Source: Parvularcula sp. IMCC14364 (GTDB lineage: Bacteria; Pseudomonadota; Alphaproteobacteria; Caulobacterales; Parvularculaceae). From it: a stretch of 64,000 bases of DNA. The first letter of the stretch is position 1. Every line of letters begins with the position of its first letter. Shown here piece by piece: positions 25,451 through 34,777 of the stretch. The stretch is taken from the NCBI RefSeq assembly GCF_030758415.1, contig NZ_CP132334.1, forward strand, positions 496,001 to 560,000, given 5' to 3'. Below the pieces are notes generated by a model that saw only the letters and a list, made by a program, of their open reading frames with translations, did not search any database and had not been told where the DNA came from. The position numbers and the translations under genes were made by a program.

Positions 25451-25750
25451 ATGGCAGAATTTAACGGTTCATGGAACATCGAGATCAACACGCCAATGGG
25501 CAAGCAGGAAGGTGTGCTTGTTCTGAACCAGAGCGGCGGCGACCTGTCTGGCAGCATGGCCCAGGGCGGCGACAGCACAGACATTGAAAATGGTTCTGTT
25601 GCCGACGATCAGGCTTCTTGGGACGTCAAAGTTTCCAAGCCAATGCCACTGACGCTGGGTTTCACCGCGCATCTGGATGGCGACAATATCGGCGGCAAGG
25701 TCAAGCTGGGCGCCTTTGGCGAAGCTGACTTCAGCGGCACACCTGCATAA
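25451..25750 (+). CDS. Small hypothetical beta-rich protein, 99 aa
   Basis: The sequence alternates polar and hydrophobic residues as in a small beta barrel: FNGSWNIEINTPMGKQEGVL, then GDLSGSMAQGG, then a C-terminal GKVKLGAFGEADFSGTPA. The Gly-rich pattern and size recall lipocalin-like or DUF-type domains, but no residues allow a function to be assigned. No signal peptide. Good ribosome binding site (AGGAGA) before ATG 25451, and its own terminator at 25776, so it is probably a monocistronic gene. Confidence 0.7.
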   Translation: MAEFNGSWNIEINTPMGKQEGVLVLNQSGGDLSGSMAQGGDSTDIENGSVADDQASWDVKVSKPMPLTLGFTAHLDGDNIGGKVKLGAFGEADFSGTPA

Positions 25751-25775
25751 GCAGTTATACAGTCTGTATGACTGG

Positions 25776-25805
25776 AAAGAGCCGGTTTCAGCCGGCTCTT
25801 TTTCT
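25776..25805 (+). terminator. Rho-independent terminator
   Basis: AAAGAGCCGG at 25776-25785 pairs with CCGGCTCTTT ending at 25801 across a six-base loop TTTCAG, followed by T-rich sequence. It ends the 99-residue protein's transcript. Confidence 0.85.
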
Positions 25806-25910
25806 TTGCCTTTTACGCGCCGCAGTCACGCTTTTTTAACGATGTCCCTTAACGCCGCGCATACGCTTGTGTGGCATATATGGCGGATACAGCCATGGGG
25901 TTCAAAATAA

Positions 25911-26633
25911 ATGCTGACTGTTGCGGAAGTTGATTTGCCGGTTTCACTGCAGAAACGCCTGCGGGAAGAGGCAAACTTTGCCGAGACATTTGCGCAATAT
26001 ACGCGCGAAAACCTGATCGGCTTCCGCCGGCCACTAGCGCTGGCCGCGGCGATTATCGGCCCTGTGCTGTTTGCTTTTGTCTATCACGTTGCCGGGTTTC
26101 TGACCCTCCTTGAAGTGGCTGTCTCTTTCTCCGTCTCGGCTACCATGTTTGTGCTGGGCGGCTGGTATGTAAATCGCCGCCGTATCCGGGACATGTATGT
26201 GCGCCAGACCAGAGCCCGCAAGGATGCGAAAGTCGATCTCAAGGCGGGCACGGGTGAAGCGGTCAATCTGAGCATGAAGAATCAGCCCGTGTTTTACGAG
26301 CACGAGCACGGCGTCATCTGCCTTGCCGATGCAGGTGAGGGTAAAACGGTCTATTTTGATGTGGACAGTCTGGAAGAAGATCCGCGCTGGTATCTCTATA
26401 TCAACGGCGACATGCACCGGGTAAACTGGTCATGGATTCGCCTGAAAGGCTCAGGCGCCGTGGCAGAATTTGCAGCTTCCGGCCAGCGCCTCGCCCGTAT
26501 TGGCGACACACCTTACGTTGAAGCACCCGATGCCTGGGAGGCAATTTCCGTCGCCTTGAGCGAGCCGCAGGATGGTGACATCGTGGACAGGCCTCTTGAA
26601 GGCGTAAAAGAGACAATATCGCGCCTTTTATGA
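25911..26633 (+). CDS. Membrane protein of unknown function, 240 aa
   Basis: Two adjacent membrane helices at about residues 44-62 (LALAAAIIGPVLFAFVYHV) and 65-87, preceded by a charged N-terminus and followed by the basic stretch NRRRIRDMYVRQTRARKDAK. The C-terminal 130 residues are soluble, beta-rich, with GVICLADAGEGKTVYFDVDS; despite the GEGKT string this is not a Walker A in a P-loop context. Function unknown. lipA follows after 45 bp on the same strand. Confidence 0.75.
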   Translation: MLTVAEVDLPVSLQKRLREEANFAETFAQYTRENLIGFRRPLALAAAIIGPVLFAFVYHVAGFLTLLEVAVSFSVSATMFVLGGWYVNRRRIRDMYVRQTRARKDAKVDLKAGTGEAVNLSMKNQPVFYEHEHGVICLADAGEGKTVYFDVDSLEEDPRWYLYINGDMHRVNWSWIRLKGSGAVAEFAASGQRLARIGDTPYVEAPDAWEAISVALSEPQDGDIVDRPLEGVKETISRLL

Positions 26634-26678
26634 CGCGGGGTACTACCAAATCAGGCAGGTGATTGCTAAATCCCTGCT

Positions 26679-27620
26679 ATGGTAACATTATTGGACAGTC
26701 AGAAGCCGAAGCTCCGGCATCCTGAAAAACAAAAAAATCCCGACACGCCGCTCTTGCGCAAGCCGGACTGGATACGCGTCAAGGCACCAGTCTCAAAAGG
26801 CTATCAGCAGACCCGGGAAATAGTCCGGTCAAAAAACCTTGTCACCGTCTGTGAGGAAGCAGCCTGTCCGAATATCGGTGAGTGCTGGGATAAAAAACAC
26901 GCCACCATGATGATTATGGGCGACACCTGCACACGGGCTTGCGCCTTCTGCAATGTCAAGACAGGTCTGCCCGCAGCGCTGGACCAGATGGAGCCTGAAA
27001 ATGTCGGGCGTGCCGTGGCCGAGATGGGACTACGGCATGTGGTTATTACATCAGTAGACCGGGATGATCTGGAAGATGGTGGGGCTGATCATTTCGTTCA
27101 GGTTATTCAAGAAATCCGGGACCGTGCGCCCGGTACTACCATTGAAATTCTCACACCGGACTTCCTGCGCAAACCGGGGGCGGCCGAAAAAGTAATCGAT
27201 GCCCGGCCCGATGTCTTCAATCATAATCTTGAAACCGTGCCGCGGCTTTATCTAAATATCCGTCCGGGTGCGCGGTATTATCATTCTCTGCGCCTGCTTG
27301 AGAAGGTGAAAGAGCGTGATCCGTCACAGTTTACCAAATCCGGTATCATGGTCGGGCTTGGCGAAAGCCGCGAGGAAGTGATGCAGGTCATGGACGACAT
27401 GCGCTCTGCGGGCATTGATTTCATTACCATTGGCCAGTACCTCCAGCCCACGCGTAAACATGCCCCGGTAGACAGGTTTGTCACGCCGGATGAGTTCAAA
27501 TCCTATGAAACGCTCGCACGTGCAAAGGGCTTCCTCATGGTTTCGGCCAGCCCGCTCACCCGGTCTTCCTATCATGCGGATGCGGACTTTGCGCGGCTGA
27601 AAGAAGCCAGAGCAGGGTAG
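26679..27620 (+). CDS. lipA: Lipoyl synthase
   Basis: 313 residues. The radical-SAM cluster is C84-x3-C88-x2-C91 (CTRACAFC) and the auxiliary cluster uses C58, C63 and C69 ([12 protein letters not shown]). RSSYHAD near the C-terminus is the conserved Arg-Ser-Ser motif contributing a serine ligand. It inserts two sulfurs into octanoyl groups on lipoyl domains. The COQ10-like gene follows seven bases after the stop, a common alphaproteobacterial arrangement. Confidence 0.97.
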   Translation: MVTLLDSQKPKLRHPEKQKNPDTPLLRKPDWIRVKAPVSKGYQQTREIVRSKNLVTVCEEAACPNIGECWDKKHATMMIMGDTCTRACAFCNVKTGLPAALDQMEPENVGRAVAEMGLRHVVITSVDRDDLEDGGADHFVQVIQEIRDRAPGTTIEILTPDFLRKPGAAEKVIDARPDVFNHNLETVPRLYLNIRPGARYYHSLRLLEKVKERDPSQFTKSGIMVGLGESREEVMQVMDDMRSAGIDFITIGQYLQPTRKHAPVDRFVTPDEFKSYETLARAKGFLMVSASPLTRSSYHADADFARLKEARAG

Positions 27621-27627
27621 AAGTTCA

Positions 27628-28086
27628 GTGCCGGTACATCAGGAAACACGAGAAGTGCCTTATACAGCCCGTCAGATGTTTGATCTGGTTGCTGATATTG
27701 AGCGGTATCCTGATTTTATTCCCTGGTGTCAGGCTCTGCGTGTGCGCGATGACAAGCGCGTTGAGGGTGTCGGTGAAATCACGGCAGACATGGTTGTGCG
27801 CTACAAACTGTTCCTCGAACAGTTTCGCAGTCTTGTCTTTGTTGATCCGAGAAGCCTTCATGTCTCTGCGGACTATCTGCAGGGGCCAATCAAGAAACTG
27901 CACAATCGCTGGAAGTTTCAGGACCTGCCGGCAGGAGGCAGTACGATAGATTTCTATATCGATTTTGAATTTCGTAACAGGTTGCTGCAACGCATCGCAG
28001 AGGAAGTATTCGACCGGGCATTCGTGAAAATGTCAGATGCCTTTATCAACCGCGCTCATGCGATTTACCCTGCACCTGATCAATAG
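27628..28086 (+). CDS. COQ10/RatA-like START-domain protein
   Basis: 152 residues with a polyketide-cyclase/START fold: REVPYTARQMFDLVADIERYPDFIPWCQ at the start (split around the YPDF motif) and FVKMSDAFINRA at the end. Relatives bind ubiquinone and support respiration (Coq10); in E. coli the homologue was called RatA and proposed as a toxin. Beside lipA the respiratory role is more likely. The start is GTG 27628, and no ATG is available nearby. The 3' end overlaps the pncC-like gene on the other strand by 41 bases. Confidence 0.87.
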   Translation: MPVHQETREVPYTARQMFDLVADIERYPDFIPWCQALRVRDDKRVEGVGEITADMVVRYKLFLEQFRSLVFVDPRSLHVSADYLQGPIKKLHNRWKFQDLPAGGSTIDFYIDFEFRNRLLQRIAEEVFDRAFVKMSDAFINRAHAIYPAPDQ

Positions 28087-28585
28087 CACCCAGCAGCATT
28101 TTCAGGGCTTCTTCTACTGTTCGCAGGCGGATATTTTCGCGACCTGATTCGCGAAAGACTATCCTCTGATGATTAACGGTGAGGGCGGCGTCTGGAAATC
28201 TGGTTGCAAGACCAAAATAGACCAGTCCGACCGGTTTTTCGGCTGTGCCACCGCCGGGTCCGGCAATGCCGGTGACGGAAACGGCCAGATGGCACCGGGC
28301 GTCAGTTGCATTAAGTGCACCTGTCGCCATGGCCTCGGCAACTGGTGCGCTGACAGCGCCGACGTCCATCAGCATCTCCCACGGAACGCCAAGCATGTCG
28401 CGCTTTGCTTCATTGGCATATGTGACAAAGCCGCCATCATAAACAGAAGAAGCCCCCGCAACGGAGGTCAGTGTGCCTCCAATCAGGCCGCCAGTGCAGG
28501 ATTCTGCTGTGGTGACTTTCAGTCCCTGTGCAGCAGCTGCCGCGACCAGCCGTGTGGCAAGCCCTGTACTGATCAGGTTTGTCAT
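28046..28585 (-). CDS. pncC: CinA-family nicotinamide-nucleotide amidase (PncC domain)
   Basis: 179 residues, a stand-alone CinA C-terminal domain. TAESCTGGLIGGTLTSVAG contains the catalytic Ser region, and VTGIAGPGGGTAEKPVG the conserved glycine-rich loop. It deamidates NMN to nicotinic acid mononucleotide in NAD recycling. The start overlaps the stop of ispDF (28582-28585), so both are co-transcribed. Confidence 0.9.
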   Translation of the reverse strand: MTNLISTGLATRLVAAAAAQGLKVTTAESCTGGLIGGTLTSVAGASSVYDGGFVTYANEAKRDMLGVPWEMLMDVGAVSAPVAEAMATGALNATDARCHLAVSVTGIAGPGGGTAEKPVGLVYFGLATRFPDAALTVNHQRIVFRESGRENIRLRTVEEALKMLLGAIDQVQGKSHERG

Positions 28586-29799
28586 GTGTCAGTCTCCGCG
28601 GGTAATCTGACAGTTGCTGTTGCCAGTGCGCTGATGCCTTCTTCACGGCCTGTAAAGCCCAGCTTCTCGGTTGTTGTTGCCTTGACGGAGACACGCTGCA
28701 CATCACAGCGCAATATCTCCGCAAGCCTTGCACGCATTGCCTCCCGGTGCGGATTGACCTTCGGTTTTTCGCAGATGATGGTGATGTCACAATGCGTGAT
28801 CAAGCCGTTTTTATCAGACGCAAGGTCGCGGGCCTTCTCAAGGAATACATTTGAAGGCGCACCTTTCCATTGCGGCTCGGAAGGGGGGAAGTGAAAGCCA
28901 ATATCCCCTTCGCAGATTGCTCCCAATATGGCGTCAGTCAGGGCGTGCATGGCCACATCCGCGTCAGAATGGCCTTTCAGTTTACGGTCATGGGGGATGG
29001 AGACACCGCATAAAGTGACGCTATCGCCGTCTTCAAACCGGTGCACGTCGAATCCCTGGCCCGTGCGAAATTCAAAATTGTCCGATATACGCATATAGCT
29101 CTCTGCAAGGTCAAAATCTTCCGGGTGTGTAATCTTTATATTCTGCACATGGCCTTTACTCACGGCGACAGGCCGTCCGTCCTGCTCAAACAACGCAGCG
29201 TCATCAGTCAGTTCCAGGGCCGCATATTTTTGATGCAGGGCAAGGATTTCGCTAAAGCGGAATCCTTGCGGTGTTTGGGCCTGCCAGATGCTCTCGCGAT
29301 TAACTGTGTCTTCGATCAGACCACTATCAGCATTTACTTTCTTCAGTGTGCTGGTCTCAGGCACAGCTGAAATGACCGCATCATGTTCTTGCAGGCTTGC
29401 CAGAACATCGCGGATCACCTGTGCGTTGGCAAAGGGCCGCGCGGCGTCATGGACAAGCACATTCGAGATGTTCAATTCCGCCAGTGCTGCCAATGCCGCC
29501 AGTCCATTGTGCACGGATTGCTGACGTGTCGCACCACCGGTTACAGGGGGCAGCAGGCGACTGTCCGTGATCCCGTTCACTGCTTTCCGGTACTCATTTT
29601 CCATGCCGTCGGCAATAACGGTGATAATCAGATTGACCTCCGGACAGTCCAGAAAGGCCTTGAGCGTATGATGGATGACAGGTTTGCCTGCCAGCAGCTG
29701 ATACTGCTTGGGCAGCTCAGCCCATTCCGGCTGGCGTGCGCGGGCTCCAACGCCGCCAGCGACGATGATTGCGGCGACCTGATCATCAGCCCCTTCCAT
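28582..29799 (-). CDS. ispDF: Bifunctional IspD/IspF of the MEP isoprenoid pathway
   Basis: The N-terminal half is IspD, CDP-ME synthase (VAAIIVAGGVGARA for CTP binding, LVHDAARPF). The C-terminal half from about residue 245 is IspF, MECDP synthase (GQGFDVHRFEDGD and LKGHSDADVAMHALTDAILGA metal-binding motifs). The fusion is typical of alphaproteobacteria. I chose ATG 29799 because GGGATGG lies upstream, but 29811 and 29850 are in-frame alternatives. It is divergent from dusB with only 53 bases between starts. Confidence 0.95.
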   Translation of the reverse strand: MEGADDQVAAIIVAGGVGARARQPEWAELPKQYQLLAGKPVIHHTLKAFLDCPEVNLIITVIADGMENEYRKAVNGITDSRLLPPVTGGATRQQSVHNGLAALAALAELNISNVLVHDAARPFANAQVIRDVLASLQEHDAVISAVPETSTLKKVNADSGLIEDTVNRESIWQAQTPQGFRFSEILALHQKYAALELTDDAALFEQDGRPVAVSKGHVQNIKITHPEDFDLAESYMRISDNFEFRTGQGFDVHRFEDGDSVTLCGVSIPHDRKLKGHSDADVAMHALTDAILGAICEGDIGFHFPPSEPQWKGAPSNVFLEKARDLASDKNGLITHCDITIICEKPKVNPHREAMRARLAEILRCDVQRVSVKATTTEKLGFTGREEGISALATATVRLPAETDT

Positions 29800-29852
29800 A
29801 ATCCATCCCATCCCGTTATCTGTGGGGCTGAGAAATACGCACAGTTTCAATC

Positions 29853-30890
29853 ATGGTCCAGATAGATACCATCACTTTACGCAATAACGTCCTGCTGGCC
29901 CCCATGTCCGGCATCTCGGATCTGCCGTTTCGGCGCACGGTCTGGCAGTTGGGTGCAGGCATGGTGGTGTCTGAGATGGTTGCGAGTGAGGAACTTGCCC
30001 GCAGCAGGCCCGATGTTGTGCTGCGCGCAAGCCAGGATAATGAGATCAGACCGGCTGTCGTGCAGTTGGCAGGCAGAGAAGCCAGATGGATGGCGGAAGG
30101 TGCGCGCATCTGTGAGGCGTCCGGTGCGGATATCATCGACATCAACATGGGCTGTCCGGCACGCAAAGTGACAGGTGCTCTGTCAGGCTCTGCCTTGATG
30201 CGGAATCCCGATCATGCTCTGGAACTGATTGAAGCGACAGTCAGGGCTGTGACTGTCCCTGTGACATTGAAAATGCGCCTTGGCTGGGATCATTCCATGC
30301 TCAATGCGCCGGAGATTGCCCGCCGGGCGGAAGCTGTCGGGGTGAAAATGATTACCGTGCACGGGCGAACCCGTCAGCAGTTTTATAAAGGCACCGCTGA
30401 CTGGGCGGCGGTGCGGGCTACCGTTGAGGCGGTGGCCGTGCCGGTCATCGTTAATGGTGATATTTGCAATTCCGATGATGCACGCACAGCATTGGCGCAA
30501 TCAGGTGCAAGTGGCGTGATGATTGGCCGTGCCGCTGAGGGCCAGCCATGGCTGCCGGGCAATATTGCCGCAGATCTGCGCGGTGCGCCGCGTCAGAGGC
30601 TGACCCTGTCAGATAAAGCTGACATCGCGATTGCCCACTACAAGGAGACCGTCGCCTTGTACGAGGATAATCACCAGGCCGGACAGGAGATGGGCAGATC
30701 GCTTGGCATCCGCATGGCGAGAAAACACCTTGCGGCTTATGTGGATCGGCTGGATCGGGAGCTGGACCCGGTTATACGCAAGCAGTTGAAGGCGCGTATC
30801 TGTCAGATGGTTGATACAGACAGGGTAGAAGAATGCCTGAATATGCTCTTTTTGGGAGATGGCACTCAGCTGTCAGCTCTGGCTGCTTGA
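29853..30890 (+). CDS. dusB: tRNA-dihydrouridine synthase B
   Basis: 345 residues, FMN-dependent TIM barrel. [12 protein letters not shown] at the N-terminus, catalytic Cys in [20 protein letters not shown] (the C of GCP), [13 protein letters not shown], and GRAAEGQPW for FMN phosphate. It reduces uridine in the tRNA D-loop. In many alphaproteobacteria this gene (nifR3) heads the ntrBC-ntrYX cluster; here ntrY follows directly after 139 bp. Confidence 0.95.
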   Translation: MVQIDTITLRNNVLLAPMSGISDLPFRRTVWQLGAGMVVSEMVASEELARSRPDVVLRASQDNEIRPAVVQLAGREARWMAEGARICEASGADIIDINMGCPARKVTGALSGSALMRNPDHALELIEATVRAVTVPVTLKMRLGWDHSMLNAPEIARRAEAVGVKMITVHGRTRQQFYKGTADWAAVRATVEAVAVPVIVNGDICNSDDARTALAQSGASGVMIGRAAEGQPWLPGNIAADLRGAPRQRLTLSDKADIAIAHYKETVALYEDNHQAGQEMGRSLGIRMARKHLAAYVDRLDRELDPVIRKQLKARICQMVDTDRVEECLNMLFLGDGTQLSALAA

Positions 30891-31029
30891 GGCCAACGCG
30901 CATCCGGACCCTATGCCGGGTTGTCACAGCTCACTGGCTTGCTGCATATTCGTTGCGCTTATTACGCAACACAGCTGTTGATAATTTGCAACAACTGAGG
31001 CAATCTTCAAAGTCCTGATTACAGCGCAG

Positions 31030-33333
31030 GTGACAGGCGTAAAAGTGACTGCATCCTTATCCAGAGACCCCGCTACTGCCGGGAATAAATCCGTGGCCCG
31101 CCCGCGTGCGCCCTGGGTTGTCGCGACAGCGCTCATTCTGCTCGCGCTCGCCGTCTTTGGGATGACATCCTATTTTTTTCTGACATTCATTGATGGGGCA
31201 CCTGCCTATATCGCCATCCTGTTCGCGATTGCGGTTCTGTTTGTGGCAATTCTCAGCGTTGTGGTGCTTGGGCGATTGTGGCAGGTCTGGCGCAACCGGC
31301 GTGTGGGCACCGCAGGGTCGATCATGCATTTCCGGCTTGTGGGCATCCTCTCGGCTATTGCGATTGTGCCAACGGTTATCGCGTTCTTCTTCTCGGCTTT
31401 TATCCTTCAGGCATTTTCTGACGAATTTTTTGTTGAACGCCTGTCAGAAGCCAACTCGGCAGCTGTGGGTCTGGCAAATACCTATTTTGAAAAAAATTCT
31501 GAAGAAATGGGCACCAATCTTGTGCGTGTTGCTTTTGATCTGAATGTTCTGGAACAGAGCGGACGGGGCCTCGCGGATAATCCGATTGGCTTCCGCCAGT
31601 ACCTGTTCGGGCAGGCATTGATCCGTGACTGGGCCGCTATCTATCTTCTGGATGGCGACAGAAAAATTCTGGCCCGGGTCGTGACCGTGCCTGGCGTCAT
31701 TTATCAGCTGCCAGCTCTGGAGACATTCAACACGATTGATGAAGGATCGGCGGATGTGGCTTCAAGATTCAACTACGACACCCAGAACCGGAGCAGTCTG
31801 GATGTGTTTCGCGGCACGCTGAAAATTCGTGACTATGATGGCGGCTACCTGATTGCTTATAAAGGTGAACTGCCAGCGATGAGTGCCGGCCTGCTGACTG
31901 TCCGTGAATTCCGCGATAATAACGAGATTTTCAAAAGCAGGCTCGATAACCTGCTGAGCGCTTTTACCACAGGTTACGGGTTGCTGGGACTGATCATTCT
32001 TTTGCTGGCAGTCTGGACGGGTTTGTTGATTGCCACGGCCATAGTCTCACCTATAGGCAGGCTGGCGGCTGCCGCTGAGACGATCTCTGCCGGTGATCTG
32101 GCAACGCGCGTGGAAGTGGCACAAGGTGATGGCGAGCTGCAAGATCTCGGCCGGACCTTCAACCACATGGCCGGGCAATTACAGACCCAGCGTGATGACC
32201 TGATCTCTTCCAACAAACAGTCAGATGGTCGCCGTCGTTTCATCGAAGCTGTATTATCAGGCGTTTCAGCGGGTGTTCTCGGTGTCTCCGAGGAGGGCAA
32301 GATAACTGCTGCCAACCGTACAGCAGCCGATTTCCTTGGTGTACAGATTACGCGTATGACGGGCATGATGCTCTCCGACATTTCCGAAGACCTGCATGGC
32401 CTGTTCAGGCAGGCAAAGGAAGAGTCTGGCAAGGAGGCTGGAGCGCAGCTTGAATTGACCCGAAATGGTCAGGAGCGCATTCTGAATGTCCGGGTGAGTG
32501 CGGACAAAAGTGATGATACAATCAACTACGTCATCACTTTCGATGATATTTCCGAGCTTGTTTCAGCGCAACGAAATGCCGCATGGGGAGATGTTGCAAG
32601 GCGGATTGCCCATGAAATCAAGAATCCGTTGACGCCGATCCAGCTTTCTGCGGAGCGGTTGAAGCGCAAATATGGCGATGAGATTGTTTCCAACAGGGAA
32701 GTCTTTGATAGATGTACGGATACTATTATCAGGCATGTGAACGATATAGGCCGTATGGTGAATGAATTTTCATCCTTTGCCCGAATGCCTGAGGCGGTGA
32801 TGGCACGTGAAAGTCTCCGGGAAGTTGTGAAAAGCGCCGTCTTCCCGTTCCAGGTCGCCCATCCCGATATTGAATTCAGCACACATTTTCCTGATGAAGA
32901 CCTCACCGCATATTGTGACGGTCGTCTCATGGTGCAGGCCTGTACAAACCTGATCAAGAACGCCTCGGAATCTATTGAGGAAAAGAAGGCCAGAAGCACC
33001 GAAGAATTTTCCGGCAAACTTCAGATCAGTGTTTTTGAAAAGTCCGGTAACGCCGTTATTGAAGTGGTCGATAACGGTATCGGCCTGCCAGATACGGTGC
33101 GCCACAAGCTCACTGAACCCTACATGACGACGCGTGAAAAAGGAACTGGCCTTGGTCTTGCAATCGTCCGCAAGGTGATTGAGGAACATGAAGGTACAAT
33201 AAAGCTGAAAGACAGCGCCATACTTGGTGATACGGGTGCGTCGGTCAGCCTTTCCTTTCCACTCAAGAAAGCCGCCGCGCCGAAAACCGGTTCTGAAAAA
33301 CAATCCAAATCCCCCGCCAGAGAGGCAGTTTAA
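31030..33333 (+). CDS. ntrY: Nitrogen-regulation sensor histidine kinase NtrY
   Basis: 767 residues. Four transmembrane segments: two near residues 30-75, one near 105-125, and one before HAMP at about 315-335. A periplasmic or membrane-linked region lies between, then HAMP (PIGRLAAAAETISAGDL), PAS (VSAGVLGVSEEGKITAANR), HisKA with the phosphorylated His in RIAHEIKNPLTPIQL, and HATPase (NLIKNASES, GIGLPD, GTGLGLAI). The apparent start is GTG 31030, with GTG 31045 as alternative. It overlaps ntrX by one base (TAATG), so the pair is co-translated. Confidence 0.94.
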   Translation: MTGVKVTASLSRDPATAGNKSVARPRAPWVVATALILLALAVFGMTSYFFLTFIDGAPAYIAILFAIAVLFVAILSVVVLGRLWQVWRNRRVGTAGSIMHFRLVGILSAIAIVPTVIAFFFSAFILQAFSDEFFVERLSEANSAAVGLANTYFEKNSEEMGTNLVRVAFDLNVLEQSGRGLADNPIGFRQYLFGQALIRDWAAIYLLDGDRKILARVVTVPGVIYQLPALETFNTIDEGSADVASRFNYDTQNRSSLDVFRGTLKIRDYDGGYLIAYKGELPAMSAGLLTVREFRDNNEIFKSRLDNLLSAFTTGYGLLGLIILLLAVWTGLLIATAIVSPIGRLAAAAETISAGDLATRVEVAQGDGELQDLGRTFNHMAGQLQTQRDDLISSNKQSDGRRRFIEAVLSGVSAGVLGVSEEGKITAANRTAADFLGVQITRMTGMMLSDISEDLHGLFRQAKEESGKEAGAQLELTRNGQERILNVRVSADKSDDTINYVITFDDISELVSAQRNAAWGDVARRIAHEIKNPLTPIQLSAERLKRKYGDEIVSNREVFDRCTDTIIRHVNDIGRMVNEFSSFARMPEAVMARESLREVVKSAVFPFQVAHPDIEFSTHFPDEDLTAYCDGRLMVQACTNLIKNASESIEEKKARSTEEFSGKLQISVFEKSGNAVIEVVDNGIGLPDTVRHKLTEPYMTTREKGTGLGLAIVRKVIEEHEGTIKLKDSAILGDTGASVSLSFPLKKAAAPKTGSEKQSKSPAREAV

Positions 33334-34730
33334 TGGCAGTTGACGTATTAGTTGTTGATGATGAAATGGATATCCGGGAACTGATTTCCGGCATACTTGA
33401 GGATGAAGGGTTTGCGCCGCGTACCGCTGCAAACAGTGATGATGTATTCGCCGCGATCAGTGAACGCCTGCCATCACTTGTTGTTCTGGATATCTGGCTA
33501 CAGGGCAGCAAGCTGGATGGTCTTGAGATATTATCAGAACTCAAGTCGCTGCATCCAATGCTGCCTGTGCTGATTATTTCAGGTCATGGTAATGTGGAAA
33601 CTGCAGTAGCTGCGATAAAGAAAGGTGCTTACGACTTTATCGAGAAGCCGTTTAATGCTGACAAGTTGCTCCTCGCTGTGTCTCGTGCGCTGGAGACGGC
33701 AAAGTTGCGGCGGGAGAATACTGAGCTGCGCAGCCGCTCAACGGATCTGGGGCTTGTGGGCAGCTCCACTCTGGTCACACAGTTGCGCTCATTGATCCAG
33801 CGCGTAGCAGATGCGCGCTCGCGGGTGCTTGTGTTCGGGCCGGACGGGTCCGGCAAGGAAACCATCGCCCGAACAATTCATAACCAGTCGAAGCGCGCCG
33901 AGATGCCTTTTGTTGTGGCCAGTTCGGCGACCATCGCACCCGACAAGATGGAGGAAGCTCTTTTCGGGATAGAGGGCGCAGATGGGCGGCCACAAAAGAT
34001 CGGATTGATGGAAGAGGCTCATGGCGGCACACTTCTGTTCGATGAAATTGGCGACATGCCGCTTGAAACCCAGAGCAAGATATTGCGTGTACTGGTGGAT
34101 CAGCGTTTTACGCGGGTTGGGGGCAGCAAGCCTGTGGAAGTTGATGTGCGGATTGTATCAACAACTGCAAAAGACTTGCTGGAGGAGGCGGAAAAGGGAC
34201 TCTTCCGTTCCGATCTCTATCATCGTCTTAATGTTGTGTCGATTGCTGCACCATCTCTGGCCGCTCACCGCGAGGATATTCCTGAGCTTGCGGCCTATTT
34301 CATTGATAGTGTTTCGAAACAGGGTGGCTTGCAAAAACGTACAATCGCCACAGAGGCGCTGGCTGCGTTACAGGCCTATCACTGGCCGGGAAATGTCCGG
34401 CAGTTACGCAACGTGCTCGAGCGCACATTGATTCTGATGGGCCGTGATCCCGAGCCAGAGATAACAATCGATAAATTACCGGTTGATATTGTCAGTGCCG
34501 GGCCTGCGTTGCCGAGCAGCGACAATCTTGAACAGATCATCACGCTGCCTTTGCGGGAAGCGCGTGAGAAGTTCGAGCGCGAATACCTGCTTGCCCAAAT
34601 CAACCGGTTTGGTGGTAACATCTCACGCACCGCGAATTTCATCTGCATGGAACGCTCCGCGCTGCACCGTAAATTGAAAGCACTTGGCATTACGCCGCAT
34701 GTCAGACCAGAGACTGATTTCGCGAACTAG
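33333..34730 (+). CDS. ntrX: Response regulator NtrX, without a GAFTGA motif
   Basis: 465 residues: receiver domain (acidic DDEMD, phosphoacceptor Asp in LVVLDIWLQGS), AAA+ domain with Walker A GPDGSGKET and Walker B GGTLLFDEIGDMP, and a Fis-type helix-turn-helix at the end (NISRTANFICMERSALHRKLKALG). The loop where sigma-54 activators carry GAFTGA reads ALFGIEGADGRPQ, so contact with sigma-54 is doubtful. NtrX of several alphaproteobacteria is known to work without it. Controlled genes may include nitrogen and envelope or redox functions. Confidence 0.94.
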   Translation: MAVDVLVVDDEMDIRELISGILEDEGFAPRTAANSDDVFAAISERLPSLVVLDIWLQGSKLDGLEILSELKSLHPMLPVLIISGHGNVETAVAAIKKGAYDFIEKPFNADKLLLAVSRALETAKLRRENTELRSRSTDLGLVGSSTLVTQLRSLIQRVADARSRVLVFGPDGSGKETIARTIHNQSKRAEMPFVVASSATIAPDKMEEALFGIEGADGRPQKIGLMEEAHGGTLLFDEIGDMPLETQSKILRVLVDQRFTRVGGSKPVEVDVRIVSTTAKDLLEEAEKGLFRSDLYHRLNVVSIAAPSLAAHREDIPELAAYFIDSVSKQGGLQKRTIATEALAALQAYHWPGNVRQLRNVLERTLILMGRDPEPEITIDKLPVDIVSAGPALPSSDNLEQIITLPLREAREKFEREYLLAQINRFGGNISRTANFICMERSALHRKLKALGITPHVRPETDFAN

Positions 34731-34777
34731 GCCCGTCCCGGGTCAGGCGAAAGCAGCAAGAGAGAACAGAGGCTTTT

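Noticed and set aside
26310-26360. GEGKT string as a Walker A motif in the unknown membrane protein
   Set aside because: It lacks the preceding hydrophobic strand and full GxxxxGK[ST] spacing of a P-loop, and no Walker B follows.
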